Below, one piece after another: positions 45,546 to 54,641 of a DNA stretch of 64,000 bases (position 1 is the first letter of the stretch; every line of letters begins with the position of its first letter). The position numbers and the translations under genes are program-made. This stretch comes from Pedobacter psychrodurus (GTDB lineage Bacteria > Bacteroidota > Bacteroidia > Sphingobacteriales > Sphingobacteriaceae), in NCBI RefSeq assembly GCF_004331735.1, contig NZ_SJSO01000002.1, positions 310,001 through 374,000 on the forward strand. Direction: 5' to 3'. The notes under the pieces are model-generated. The model was not told where the DNA came from. It ran no database searches and saw only the letters and a program-made list of their open reading frames with translations.

Positions 45546-46058
45546 TTAATGCTTCTTTCCAGCTTTTTTGTCCCCGATTTTTTTTACACTAAACGTAAAG
45601 TAGTGCTGGTACAGGTAACTGAAAAGTGCCATTAAAACCGAAACCAATATTCTCGAAAGCATTGCTAAAGTTGGATAATCTCTTAAAAGTTCCAATAAAA
45701 ACTTCAATAAAACATAATTGGCCAGTATGTTAATGAATTGAAGGTTTAAAAACCGGAAAAGCTGAACCCTGCCTTTTAATTCGCTGTGCGTAAATATCAC
45801 ATACTTGTTGAGTAAAAAACTGGTTGGGATGGCAACGGCATAATCGACTAATAATGATGCGGTTTCTCTCTGGAGTACAATTACCCCAAAATCTACCTCT
45901 TCGGTTTTAAAAATGAAAAAGTAAGCAAAATAATAACTTAAGATTCCCAACAGCAAAGTACCGCCACCAGTGGCCAGATACCTGAAATTGTGTAAGGAAA
46001 TAAATTTTTTAAAAGGAGGGTGAAAAAAATCTATTACGGCTAAAATTGTTTTGCGCAT
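45546..46058 (-). CDS. GtrA family membrane protein
   Basis: 170 residues with four hydrophobic helices. FRYLATGGGTLLLGILSYYF and YAVAIPTSFLLNKYVIFTHSELKGRVQLFRFLNLQ match GtrA, which is thought to flip bactoprenol-linked sugars or assist cell-surface glycosylation. The C-terminus is very basic. No partner glycosyltransferase (GtrB) is adjacent. It stands alone between two repeat blocks. Confidence 0.88.
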   Translation of the reverse strand: MRKTILAVIDFFHPPFKKFISLHNFRYLATGGGTLLLGILSYYFAYFFIFKTEEVDFGVIVLQRETASLLVDYAVAIPTSFLLNKYVIFTHSELKGRVQLFRFLNLQFINILANYVLLKFLLELLRDYPTLAMLSRILVSVLMALFSYLYQHYFTFSVKKIGDKKAGKKH

Positions 46059-46109
46059 TACTTAAAACTGTTCGTTGTTGTTAGGCATACACCAAATTGC
46101 ATAAGCGGT

Positions 46110-46190
46110 CGTCATCCTTATCCGATAGCTATCGGATTTATTTCAGGATTTTTCCTGCGATAAAGATGCTGAAACGAGTTCAGCAGGACG
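46110..46190 (+). repeat. 81-bp bipartite palindromic element, GATAGCTATC type (inverted copy)
   Basis: Reads CGTCATCC...CCGATAGCTATCGG...GCTGAAACGAGTTCAGC...GGACG, matching the reverse complement of 42319-42398 along its length. Confidence 0.75.
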
Positions 46191-46288
46191 TGGTGGCCTT
46201 GAAATATGCATTTATCGTGCACCCGTTGTTATTGGGCGCAATTTACAATTAAATTTTTATTGCTACGGTAATATGATAATTTATGCAT

Positions 46289-46978
46289 TTACTCATTATT
46301 GGTATAAAATGTAGTTTGTGCAACAAAATCAATTACGGCGCACCAGGTATAAGAAGGGTGGGGCTGTATGCTCACGCCAACTGTATTGAGTTTGTGTTTT
46401 TGATCGAGTAGATTAAAGCGGTGGCCGAGAGAAGGTACACCACAATCTAACAACAAGTGACAAACAATATCTAAACTGTTCGAGTAACCGAAATCGATAT
46501 TTTCGCTCATGGCCTTATTGGGAAAGTATCTGGATAATCGTTTCGAAAATTTATCTCCGTTGCTGCTTTCATGCGTGTCGAGATTATTCCTGTTTAAATC
46601 CTGTGCATGGCTCCGACTTAACGAAGTTAATTTATCATCAGGATAAAACATCTGCAGGTTTTTTACGCCACGCAAATGTTTAAGTAAAGAAGTGTAGTAG
46701 GAATTGTTTCTGGTAATTCTTAATTCATTGTAATTTCTGTACTTCCGCACTTTAGCATTATAGTTATTGATGTAGTCTTCTAAAAACGTATAATAAAACT
46801 TTTCACCATCAATACGGATCAGGTTCATATACATCACAATGTTTTTTTCTTCGTTGCTTAAATAAGATGCATTTGCTGCGGTATTGGCTTTACGGAATTC
46901 GGCATCAGTCCATTTTTGGGCATTAATCTTACCTGCAAAAATAAAGAGGAAAAGGGTAGGTAGAAGTATTTTCAGCAT
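46289..46978 (-). CDS. CAP (SCP/PR1-like) domain secreted protein
   Basis: 229 residues with a signal peptide (LLPTLFLFIFAGKINAQ). The CAP domain covers ~75-225: LTSLSRSHAQDLNRNNLDTHESSNGDKFSKRLSRYF carries the first His and the THE motif; SENIDFGYSNSLDIVCHLLLDCGVPSLGHRFNLLDQ carries the second His (GHR.N). CAP proteins of this type are often called YkwD-like; activity in bacteria is poorly known. It is divergent from the C40 gene at 47115. Confidence 0.88.
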   Translation of the reverse strand: MLKILLPTLFLFIFAGKINAQKWTDAEFRKANTAANASYLSNEEKNIVMYMNLIRIDGEKFYYTFLEDYINNYNAKVRKYRNYNELRITRNNSYYTSLLKHLRGVKNLQMFYPDDKLTSLSRSHAQDLNRNNLDTHESSNGDKFSKRLSRYFPNKAMSENIDFGYSNSLDIVCHLLLDCGVPSLGHRFNLLDQKHKLNTVGVSIQPHPSYTWCAVIDFVAQTTFYTNNE

Positions 46979-47114
46979 AGGATGATTTTCATGGATAACG
47001 TCTTTTAATTTTTTTTATTTCTTGTCTGTTAAAAATAATATCGCGTAAGCAATTAGTTACAGCATTTACCTGATTTGGCACTATGAATATTCGTAATTTT
47101 ATTTTCATAAAGCG

Positions 47115-48323
47115 ATGATGAAAAGAATATTAATATTAGGCTGTTTATTAAATTTTGCCGCTTCCTTACAAGCGCAGGTTGATACAGCAGCATATAGAGC
47201 AGTTTCGAATCAGGTAAAGAAAGAATTTGCTCCAGATAAACGATCTATTTATTTTAATATTCAGTTTAAAGGAGATACTGTTATTGCAGAAAGTACATCT
47301 GCGCAAGTGCTCGAGGCACTAAATAATCAAACCAAAGATTTTAAGGGTTTCGTTAAAATAAATACGATCCTTCCGTCGAACAATTTAGCCGGGATGGAAT
47401 ACGGGTTAGCCAATCTTTCGGTCTGTAATAATAGAGCTGCCCCTCAAAATGCAGCAGAAATGATGACGCAGATGATTTTGGGTACTCCTGTGCAGGTATT
47501 AAAAAAGCAAGGTGGCTTTTATTTGGTTCGCACACCCGATGGTTACTTATCATGGACTGATGGTACAGCCGTAAGTGTAATGGAGAAGATCGCTTTTGAG
47601 GAATGGAAAAAATCAAAACGGATTATTTTTACTTCCGATTTTGGTCATGCCTTTAGTAAAGCAGATGTGAACTCCTCTCGTGTTTCTGATTTAGTGCATG
47701 GCAATATCTTAGTATTAACTGGAGAAGAAAAAGCTTATTATCAAGTTCTTTTTCCTGATAAACGGATAGGCTACATTAAAAAATCTGATGCCAGGTTATT
47801 TTCGACTTGGGTAAAAAGTCCTAATCCAAAGGCTGAAGCTATTTTGGCTACAGCGAAAACATTAATTGGTGTACCCTATCTTTGGGGTGGTACGTCTACC
47901 AAAGGTGTAGATTGTAGCGGTTTTACCAAAACAAGCTATTTTCTGAATGGGGTCATTATTCCGAGGGATGCCTCACAACAAGCTTTGGTTGGAGAAGATG
48001 TACCTGTTTTAGAAGGAGATTCGACTAGCCTTACTAAATGCCTTGAAAATTTAAAAGCTGGCGATTTACTGTTTTTCGCCGCAGCAAAACTGAGGGGTAT
48101 TACAGGAGGGAGGATTACGCATACCGCTATTTATATGGGAGATGGCGAATTTATTCAATCGGCAGGAATGGTTAGAATTAATAGCTTAAAACCAGATGCA
48201 CCTAACTTTGATGAGCGGGAAAGCAAAACCCTGGTGAGTGCCAAACGTTTTCTAAACCAGATTGGTAAGCCCGAAATTACAAGGGTGGATAAACATAACT
48301 GGTACGGAACCTCACCCTATTAA
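47115..48323 (+). CDS. NlpC/P60 (C40) peptidase with SH3-like domains
   Basis: 402 residues with a signal peptide ending LQAQ near residue 21. Two SH3-type modules lie at ~95-160 and ~175-230 (GTPVQVLKKQGGFYLVRTPDGYLSWTDG; GNILVLTGEEKAYYQVLFPDKRIGYIKKSDA). The catalytic domain runs ~240-390: GVPYLWGGTSTKGVDCSGFTKT (Cys267), RITHTAIYMGDGEFIQSAG (His336). This is the dipeptidyl endopeptidase layout (gamma-D-Glu to diamino acid) known from YkfC-like enzymes. Start could be 47115 or 47118. Confidence 0.93.
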   Translation: MMKRILILGCLLNFAASLQAQVDTAAYRAVSNQVKKEFAPDKRSIYFNIQFKGDTVIAESTSAQVLEALNNQTKDFKGFVKINTILPSNNLAGMEYGLANLSVCNNRAAPQNAAEMMTQMILGTPVQVLKKQGGFYLVRTPDGYLSWTDGTAVSVMEKIAFEEWKKSKRIIFTSDFGHAFSKADVNSSRVSDLVHGNILVLTGEEKAYYQVLFPDKRIGYIKKSDARLFSTWVKSPNPKAEAILATAKTLIGVPYLWGGTSTKGVDCSGFTKTSYFLNGVIIPRDASQQALVGEDVPVLEGDSTSLTKCLENLKAGDLLFFAAAKLRGITGGRITHTAIYMGDGEFIQSAGMVRINSLKPDAPNFDERESKTLVSAKRFLNQIGKPEITRVDKHNWYGTSPY

Positions 48324-48353
48324 CGGTTGGGTTTTAAGCAGTGCCTGTTCAAT

Positions 48354-48373
48354 CCCTCTCCTGGAGGAGAGGG
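48354..48373. repeat. CCCTCTCC-TGGA-GGAGAGGG hairpin
   Basis: Perfect eight-base stem between the convergent C40 and SDR genes. It may help termination, but no T-run follows. Similar CCCCT..AGGGG pieces lie after gyrB (14205-14222). Confidence 0.5.
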
Positions 48374-48418
48374 AAAGCTGAGACAGAAGTTATGGCTACA
48401 AACTTAAATAGGGTGAGG

Positions 48419-49183
48419 CTACAAAAACATGCCGCCCGATGCTTCTATGCGCTGCGCATTAATCCATCTGGCATCTTCAGTACATAAAAATGCAACTACG
48501 CCGCCAATATCATCAGGCAAACCTACACGGCCTAAGGCTGTATTCGAGGCGATCCCTGCATTTAATTGTTCGTTATCGCGCACTACACCACCTCCAAAAT
48601 CAGTTTCAATAGCGCCAGGTGCAACAATGTTCGATCTGATTCCTCTTGCTCCTAATTCTTTTGCCTGATACCTTGTTAAGGTTTCCATTGCACCTTTCAT
48701 GGAGGCATAAGCCGCATAACCGGGTAGTGCGAAACGGGCGAGGCCAGTAGAAATGTTGATAATTCCACTGCCATCATTTAGTAACGATAAAGCTTTCTGA
48801 GTTAAGAAAAATGCACCTTTAAACTGGATGTTTACCAAGGTATCGAATTGTTCTTCGGTAGTTTCGGCAAAAGATGCATGAATGCCGATTCCTGCATTAT
48901 TCACTAAAAAATCGAATTTTTCGGCATTAAATACAGATTTCAGTACTGCTTTAACTTCTGTGAAAAAGGCATCAAAGGTTTTAGTATCTGCAACGTTTAA
49001 TTGTAATGCAGCTGCCTTTACGCCTAGCTGTTTTATTTCGTTAACGGTATCTTCTGCTTCTTCTTTTTTAGATTGATAAGTAACAATTACACCAATTCCT
49101 TTTGCCGCAATTTTTAAAGCAGCATTTTTTCCTAATCCGCGGCTACCACCGGTTACCAGGGCAATTTTATTTTGTGTTTCCAT
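48419..49183 (-). CDS. SDR family oxidoreductase (FabG-like)
   Basis: 254 residues. ALVTGGSRGLGKNAALKIA (NADP binding), FLVNNAGIGIHASFAE, GIINISTGLARFALPGYAAYASMKGAMETLTRYQAKEL with Tyr and Lys of YASMK, and IRSNIVAPGAIETDFGGG. Normal length for 3-oxoacyl-ACP-reductase-like enzymes, but no fatty acid genes are near, so the substrate is open. An AraC-type regulator is encoded 86 bases upstream on the same strand and may control it. Confidence 0.9.
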   Translation of the reverse strand: METQNKIALVTGGSRGLGKNAALKIAAKGIGVIVTYQSKKEEAEDTVNEIKQLGVKAAALQLNVADTKTFDAFFTEVKAVLKSVFNAEKFDFLVNNAGIGIHASFAETTEEQFDTLVNIQFKGAFFLTQKALSLLNDGSGIINISTGLARFALPGYAAYASMKGAMETLTRYQAKELGARGIRSNIVAPGAIETDFGGGVVRDNEQLNAGIASNTALGRVGLPDDIGGVVAFLCTEDARWINAQRIEASGGMFL

Positions 49184-49269
49184 TTTCTTTTAATTTGTTA
49201 AACAAAGTTAGGTGGGAACTTGCGGTAAAAATGGTGATAGCTTAAGTAATAATGGTGACTGTTTAAGTT

Positions 49270-49677
49270 TTATATGGTGACAATTTCCTTATTCTGGGAA
49301 ATAGATTGAAAATAAGCCTCTCTATATTGTTTTGGTGTTTGGCCAGAGAAATGTTTAAAAAACTTGGTAAAGTTAGATGGATCATAAGTTAGTGTCCTTG
49401 CAATTTCGGCAATAGGCATACTTACATTTTGTAACATCGATTTCGAAATATCCATTAAACGTTCTTCAAAGAAATAACAAGGCGAGTGACCTGTAGCCGA
49501 TTTAATGGTATTACTTAAGTGTGTGGGGTGAACGTGAATAAGCTCGGCAAAATCTCTTACTTCGAACATCTCTGTTACCCGGCCCGATACCACATCGTCT
49601 AAATGTTTATCCAGTTCCCTCAAAAAATCTGCGGCGATTTCGTGTTGACGGGCAAAAAACTTCTGGGGGATTTTCAT
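49270..49677 (-). CDS. Short AraC-family transcriptional regulator
   Basis: 135 residues consisting almost only of the two helix-turn-helix motifs: FAELIHVHPTHLSNTIKSATGHSPCYFFEERLMDISKSML and MPIAEIARTLTYDPSNFTKFFKHFSGQTPKQYRE. The usual N-terminal cupin sensor is missing, so ligand control is not obvious. It probably regulates the SDR gene directly downstream. Start ATG 49677. Confidence 0.88.
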   Translation of the reverse strand: MKIPQKFFARQHEIAADFLRELDKHLDDVVSGRVTEMFEVRDFAELIHVHPTHLSNTIKSATGHSPCYFFEERLMDISKSMLQNVSMPIAEIARTLTYDPSNFTKFFKHFSGQTPKQYREAYFQSISQNKEIVTI

Positions 49678-49798
49678 ATCAAAGCGATTGCGATTTAAAC
49701 AAATATAATACTCAGATAAATGAATATGAAATCCTTGTTTATGGTAATGCCATTTGTGACCAAAGGATTACTTGTAGCGTAACAGCACCAATTGCGAA

Positions 49799-50644
49799 TT
49801 ATTTAGTTTTTTTACCAGTACCTAACCACAGTAAGCTATTGATAATCATTTTATTCTGTATTTCGTTACCAAAAGTGTAAGAGAGTCTTTTATTGGTTTT
49901 GTCGTACTTATGTTCGTAATCAATATCATTATGCCCCATGTTTACGTAAACCATTTTGAAGTTTTTATTGCTCCAAACTACTGGGTAGTATCCATTATGC
50001 CATATTTCGTGTGCTTTTGGTCCTGTGCCCAGTGGAAAACTCGAAGAGTCTATTGATAGTAAAATCCGGATGTCTGGATTTTTTCTGAAATCATTCTGCC
50101 ATCTGTACCATTCGTTCGGCTGTGCTTTAAAGGTATTTGGCAGGTTTTTGGTTACCGGATGTTTTTTGTCTTCTACTTTAAGTATTGCCGATGTTGGTCG
50201 CCAGGTATTACTTCCATATTCGCCCGATCCTAAAAAGGTTTGGTGGTACCAGTTCCAGTTTTGATCGAAAGCCGATTTTGATAGCGCAAAAGCAGAAAAA
50301 TGAAAACCCATCCATCCACCACCAGTTTCCATATGTTTTTCAAAAGCTTTGCGTTGTTCGGGTGCTTCCGGCCGGCTATCTAAAAACAAAACAACTTGGT
50401 ATTTAGCTAGGAACTCAGTGTTTAAATTACTCCAGTCTGCTGTAGAATCGTAACTGAAGTGATATTTTTCAGCCACTTTTGGAAACCATTTGTTTGCTTC
50501 ATGAACAAAACTGATATGCGCCTGGTCATTTTTGGCTGTGTAAAAAGCAATTACGTTAAATTTTGGTTTGCCCTGTGCTATAACAATTGAAATGCTGAAA
50601 AACACAGCTAAAATGGTGAGTATCGATTTTTTGGCTTTATACAT
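49799..50644 (-). CDS. ThuA domain secreted protein
   Basis: 281 residues with a signal peptide (ILTILAVFFSISIVIAQ). The ThuA fold (class I glutamine amidotransferase-like) is seen in VIAFYTAKNDQAHISFVHEANKWFP, YQVVLFLDSRPEAPEQRKAFEKHMETGGGWMGFHFS and the C-terminal HNGYYPVVWSNKNFKMVYVNMGHNDIDYE. Members are linked to trehalose or other sugar use in rhizobia and are widespread as secreted glycoside-related proteins in Bacteroidota. Stands alone. Confidence 0.87.
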   Translation of the reverse strand: MYKAKKSILTILAVFFSISIVIAQGKPKFNVIAFYTAKNDQAHISFVHEANKWFPKVAEKYHFSYDSTADWSNLNTEFLAKYQVVLFLDSRPEAPEQRKAFEKHMETGGGWMGFHFSAFALSKSAFDQNWNWYHQTFLGSGEYGSNTWRPTSAILKVEDKKHPVTKNLPNTFKAQPNEWYRWQNDFRKNPDIRILLSIDSSSFPLGTGPKAHEIWHNGYYPVVWSNKNFKMVYVNMGHNDIDYEHKYDKTNKRLSYTFGNEIQNKMIINSLLWLGTGKKTK

Positions 50645-50750
50645 TTGGTCAGATTATCCTACTAAATTAATAAAACGCTGTTTAAATGAATTTCGTTAAG
50701 AATGCATCAAGTCCAAAATGTGGTTTTACAAACAGTTCAATCGATTGATA

Positions 50751-51434
50751 TTATGATTCCAATTTAAACACCTGTAGTTTTTTCACAAACCTTTCGCGCT
50801 GGTACCAATCGTTATAAACCAGTTCTACTTGTTTCACTTCGAAAGTGCCAAAATCAAAATCTCTGTACTTTTCTATAAGATTAAGCAATGTATCTTTATG
50901 TTTTAGCTCCGATCTGAAACGGATCACTGTAGCGTGGGCGGTTTGGATGGTATAACGTTTATCGATACTTTGCTGCAGATCTGAATTTTTAAAACCTGCC
51001 CGCAAATCATCTCTGATTTCATTTAAGGTATCCGTTAAAAAACCTTGAATTAAAATACAGGATGGCGATGCTGTAAGTCCTTTAAACTGAATTTTGAAAC
51101 ACTTATGCCTGGCTAAAACCTGTTGAATAAGCTGAATGTAATCCTCAACATGGATATCCTTTAAGTCGAAGCCCTCATAACAGGAAATGATAGACATTAG
51201 GGTAATGTGTATGTCAGCATTCTGATAATAATATTGATCAGGTTCAATCGCTTTTGCTTCAGCTAAAAACTGCTGAATTTTATCTTTTGTTGCAGCATCT
51301 GGTCTGATTACCAATGTGATTCCAAAACGCTGATCGGTATCTGAATCGATTAAATGATCTGTTTCATATCGGCCAGCTGATATTTTCGCAACAGCGTCGG
51401 TATACAGTTTATGGTAATGCTTGGCTAAATTCAT
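50751..51434 (-). CDS. 2H phosphoesterase (2'-5' RNA ligase-like)
   Basis: 227 residues. Two HxT motifs define the 2H superfamily: His76/Thr78 in ADIHITLM and His167/Thr169 in TAHATVIRF. The fold handles 2',3'-cyclic or 2'-5' phosphodiester bonds in RNA or small molecules. The substrate is unknown. Its ATG overlaps the stop of the upstream secreted-protein gene by four bases (ATGA), so they are translationally coupled, although one is secreted and the other cytoplasmic. Confidence 0.82.
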   Translation of the reverse strand: MNLAKHYHKLYTDAVAKISAGRYETDHLIDSDTDQRFGITLVIRPDAATKDKIQQFLAEAKAIEPDQYYYQNADIHITLMSIISCYEGFDLKDIHVEDYIQLIQQVLARHKCFKIQFKGLTASPSCILIQGFLTDTLNEIRDDLRAGFKNSDLQQSIDKRYTIQTAHATVIRFRSELKHKDTLLNLIEKYRDFDFGTFEVKQVELVYNDWYQRERFVKKLQVFKLES

Positions 51435-52072
51435 TGATTGATTTTAATTGCTTTTTCAAATGCATCTTTTGCCTTTATGAAAACGACAGTAGATTTAATT
51501 TCAGGAAAAACTCTTAAGTATGATTCAGGACTTTCACAATGATAAACATTTACCGCATTTTTTTTTATGATTTCAAATCGGTAAGAAGATCCGTCAACAA
51601 TCGAATACCTTCTTATTCGATCGGTAACGATAACCACAGTATCTTTTTTTACAAAGTTTTCTGATGGTATCTTGGGCTTAATTTCTTTTATATTAAGTGA
51701 GTCGTTATTAAGCGACCAGAAGCCAAGCCTACTTAGCTGCGCTATTAATTGCTCGGCTTTCTGTTTCTCGAATTTGGTAACCTCAATTTTTGCGATTCCT
51801 GACGGATTCCGTATAGAGCATTTAAGCAGAATTTTCTTCCAGGTCTTATTTTTTCGGGCTAAAATATCGAAACTAGCTGTATCACCAATCCGCCAACCTG
51901 TAGAAACACTGTATGAAAGTATAAAGTCATATTTGTTTTTCAGATTTTTATAAACTATAGATCCTTTCTTTAGGTGTTCTGTGTCAAAATCTATTGTTTT
52001 TGAAAATTGTGCATTTGTTTTTATGTGGCTAAATACAAGAAAAATTAGGATAATTTTGGCGATGTGTTTCAT
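51431..52072 (-). CDS. Secreted protein of unknown function
   Basis: 213 residues with a signal peptide (HIAKIILIFLVFSHIKTNAQ). The mature part is mostly beta (YDFILSYSVSTGWRIGDTASFDILARKNKTWKKILLKC) with a central helix (KQKAEQLIAQLSRLGFWSLNNDSL). I do not recognise a family. Coupled by a four-base overlap to the 2H phosphoesterase gene. Upstream lies the glyS terminator on the same strand. Confidence 0.7.
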   Translation of the reverse strand: MKHIAKIILIFLVFSHIKTNAQFSKTIDFDTEHLKKGSIVYKNLKNKYDFILSYSVSTGWRIGDTASFDILARKNKTWKKILLKCSIRNPSGIAKIEVTKFEKQKAEQLIAQLSRLGFWSLNNDSLNIKEIKPKIPSENFVKKDTVVIVTDRIRRYSIVDGSSYRFEIIKKNAVNVYHCESPESYLRVFPEIKSTVVFIKAKDAFEKAIKINQ

Positions 52073-52116
52073 GTATCTTAGATGATTTAAATATACTTAT
52101 TCCACATAAAAGTCCA

Positions 52117-52148
52117 ATAAAAAAGTCGCAGGGGTAAAACCTACGACT
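52117..52148 (-). terminator. glyS terminator
   Basis: GTCG.AGG / CCT.CGAC stem with a T6 run on the minus strand, about 55 bases after the glyS stop. Confidence 0.7.
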
Positions 52149-52162
52149 GAATTATTTATCTT

Positions 52163-52196
52163 GTGAGATGCTGAATTAAATTCAGCATGACGATTC
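52163..52196. repeat. Half element GATGCTGAATTAAATTCAGCATGACG
   Basis: One hairpin arm (GCTGAATT / AATTCAGC) with an ATGACG end, a single arm of the 80-bp element type. Confidence 0.6.
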
Positions 52197-52199
52197 GTT

Positions 52200-53843
52200 T
52201 TATGCTAACAAAGTTTTCCAGCTTACTGCCGAACCAATAATATTTCCTAAATCGGCAATGGCTACACGTTCTTGCTCCATGCTATCGCGATGGCGGATGG
52301 TAACGGTGTTATCTTCTAAACTCTGGTGATCAACCGTGATACAGAAAGGTGTACCAACAGCATCCTGGCGGCGGTAACGTTTACCAATGGCATCTTTCTC
52401 TTCATAAATACAGTTGAAATCAAATTTCAAGGTATCCATAATTTCACGCGCTTTTTCAGGTAAACCATCTTTTTTGGTTAATGGGAAAATCGCTACTTTA
52501 TAAGGAGCCAATGCAGGGTGTAAACGCAATAAAGTACGGCTATCCTGTTTATCATCGGTGCTTAAATCCTGCTCTTCAAATGCATTAATCATGGTTAACA
52601 AGAACATACGGTCTAAACCGATAGAGGTTTCGATTACATATGGAACGTAGTTACCATAAGGTTTACCTTCTTCGTTTAAATCGTTATCGAAATACTGCAT
52701 TTTCTTGCCAGAATATTCCTGATGTTGTGTTAAATCGAAATCAGTACGGCTATGTATACCTTCAACCTCTTTAAATCCGAATGGGAATTCGAATTCAATA
52801 TCAGTAGCCGCATTGGCATAGTGTGCTAATTTTACGTGGTCGTGGTAACGGTATTTTTCAGGAGGAGTTCCTAAAGCTTTATGCCACTTTAAACGTGCCT
52901 CTTTCCAATATTCGAACCATTTTTTGTCTTCACCCGGGCGAACAAAAAATTGCATTTCCATTTGCTCAAACTCACGCATACGCATAATGAACTGGCGGGC
53001 AATTACCTCATTTCTGAAAGCCTTGCCAATCTGCGCAATACCGAAAGGAATTTTCATCCTTCCCGATTTTTGAACATTTAAAAAGTTAACGAAAATACCC
53101 TGTGCTGTTTCCGGACGAAGATAAATTTCATCGCTACCTTCAGCCATTGCACCGAATTGGGTGCTAAACATGAGGTTAAACTGACGCACATCCGTCCAGT
53201 TAGAAGTTTTAGAAATCGGGCAAATTACTTTATAATCAACAATTAAATCTTTCAACTGTGTTAAGTTTTCCGATTTAAGTGCAAGGTTCATTTCTACCTC
53301 AAGCATTAAACCCTTTTTAACAAATCTCCAGCTTGCTTCCTCAACAAAAGGATATTTTACGTGATCTAAAATCGTGTCCTCATCTTTAAACGTTGGCACC
53401 CAGCTCGCCTGACCTTCATCGCTTAAACCCAATATTTCTTGTTGAAATTCTTCAAATTTCGCTTTATTTTCAGCGCTGAAATTGGCCAGTTCAGCATATA
53501 GCTCATCAATTTTATTCTCTAATAACTGATCAGCACGGTAACGTTTTTTAGAATCTTTGTTGTCGATCATTGGGTCGTTAAAACCATCAACGTGTCCGCT
53601 GGCTTTCCAAACCTTAGGATGCATAAAAATTGCAGAATCGATCCCTACAATGTTTTCATGCATTTGTACCATGGCTTTCCACCAGTAGGTTTTAATGTTG
53701 TTTTTTAATTCGGCACCCAATTGGCCGTAATCGTAAACGGCACTTAAGCCATCATATATTTCGCTGCTCTGGAATACAAAACCGTATTCTTTAGCGTGTG
53801 ATATTACATTTTTAAATTGTTCGTCGTTATTCTTTTGAGCCAT
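52200..53843 (-). CDS. glyS: Glycyl-tRNA synthetase (dimeric type)
   Basis: Charges tRNA-Gly; class II aminoacyl-tRNA synthetase of 547 residues, the single-chain alpha2 form. Motifs: SSEIYDGLSAVYDYGQLGAELKNN at the N-terminus, LRPETAQGIFVNF and GIAQIGKAFRNEVIARQFIMRMREFEQMEMQFFV (motif 2), VPYVIETSIGLDRMFL (motif 3), then an anticodon-binding domain (~430-547; PYKVAIFPLTKKDGL). A TATCTTTG box ends seven bases before the ATG. Confidence 0.97.
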   Translation of the reverse strand: MAQKNNDEQFKNVISHAKEYGFVFQSSEIYDGLSAVYDYGQLGAELKNNIKTYWWKAMVQMHENIVGIDSAIFMHPKVWKASGHVDGFNDPMIDNKDSKKRYRADQLLENKIDELYAELANFSAENKAKFEEFQQEILGLSDEGQASWVPTFKDEDTILDHVKYPFVEEASWRFVKKGLMLEVEMNLALKSENLTQLKDLIVDYKVICPISKTSNWTDVRQFNLMFSTQFGAMAEGSDEIYLRPETAQGIFVNFLNVQKSGRMKIPFGIAQIGKAFRNEVIARQFIMRMREFEQMEMQFFVRPGEDKKWFEYWKEARLKWHKALGTPPEKYRYHDHVKLAHYANAATDIEFEFPFGFKEVEGIHSRTDFDLTQHQEYSGKKMQYFDNDLNEEGKPYGNYVPYVIETSIGLDRMFLLTMINAFEEQDLSTDDKQDSRTLLRLHPALAPYKVAIFPLTKKDGLPEKAREIMDTLKFDFNCIYEEKDAIGKRYRRQDAVGTPFCITVDHQSLEDNTVTIRHRDSMEQERVAIADLGNIIGSAVSWKTLLA

Positions 53844-53850
53844 AATGCAG

Positions 53851-53858
53851 CAAAGATA
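53851..53858 (-). promoter_or_regulatory. -7 box TATCTTTG of glyS
   Basis: A perfect TAnnTTTG on the minus strand, seven bases before the glyS ATG, with TTTA 18 bases upstream as a weak -33. It suggests almost no 5' leader. Confidence 0.5.
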
Positions 53859-54059
53859 ATAAAAAGGCGGAGGGTTTAAAGGTATAAGGCTGAAGGTTTT
53901 TGATCAATGGCAAAGGAACTGCAGATTTTAGAATTTCTGCACTTAATTTAGGTGTGCTAAGGTGTCTTAGGTGGTAGAAAATGGACGAAAGGTACCTTGC
54001 CAGTCAGCCTATTTGCCTTTAAATCTGTTATATGGTTCAAATGATTTGAAAAGCAATTG

Positions 54060-54345
54060 CAGTGCTAATCGCTTTAGTCAGTCCCTGCTTTCCGCTTTAC
54101 TTCGTTACACTCGTGTTCGCTGCAATCAGGTTTAGGTGGCTACTATAGTGCTTCTATTTTCGGTTCGATAGCAGATTGCAGAAAAAAGATTATCATAACG
54201 AACCATGGTAGCTAAACGGGATGGAAGCGGCATCCTTTTGCTGTCTCCCTGAGCGGAGTCGAAGAGGTAGCAAAAGATATAGCAAACAGCCCGACTGAAC
54301 CCTCCCCATAAAGTGCTACAGCACCTTTACTAATCATTTGCTTTA
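54060..54345 (-). repeat. Inverted fourth copy of the ~340 bp unit
   Basis: The reverse complement runs AGGTGCTGTAGCAC, GGGCTGTTTGCTATATC, CTTCGACTCCGCTCAGGG, CCGCTTCCATCCCGTTTA, GAAAATAGAAGCA, CACCTAAACCTGA, GCGGAAAGC in the same order as the tandem units at 44631. The glyS to 54438 gap has no gene. Confidence 0.75.
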
Positions 54346-54371
54346 TCTAATCAGGCCTAACTCAGATATAT

Positions 54372-54408
54372 AAAAATCGGTGCAACTAAATGTCACACCG
54401 ATTTTAAA
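54372..54408 (-). terminator. Terminator of the subtilase operon
   Basis: AAAATCGGTG / CACCGATTTT stem, followed by TATATA on the minus strand, 30 bases after the small gene's stop. Confidence 0.75.
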
Positions 54409-54437
54409 ATTAAGAGAGTGATTAGGTTTTTGTTGGC

Positions 54438-54641
54438 TTAAATGCTGATATCCCTTTCCTCTTCAACACTTAATACGCCTTCAATTTTTTTGATATCTGC
54501 AATTTTATGATTGCCCGGAACAATTACAATTACACCAATTGAGTTTAATGCTTCAGCATCTTTAATGCCTATTTTGCCTAACTCGTTAACCACTTGGTTT
54601 ATAGCTCCATCTTTTACAGATATTAACCATTTTGTTTTCAT
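54438..54641 (-). CDS. Small stand-alone subtilisin-prodomain-like (I9-like) protein
   Basis: 67 residues, no signal peptide. The pattern strand-helix-strand-strand-helix-strand is readable: KWLISVKDGA, INQVVNELGKIGI, AEALNSIGVIVIVPG, HKIADIKKIEG, VLSVEEERDISI. The ending VLSVEEERD is like the last strand of inhibitor_I9 prodomains, which inserts into the subtilisin active site. Its ATG overlaps the subtilase TGA (ATGA), so the two are coupled. It most likely inhibits or folds that protease. Pleurotus POIA1 and yeast PBI2 are precedents for stand-alone I9 inhibitors. The fold assignment is inference. Confidence 0.6.
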   Translation of the reverse strand: MKTKWLISVKDGAINQVVNELGKIGIKDAEALNSIGVIVIVPGNHKIADIKKIEGVLSVEEERDISI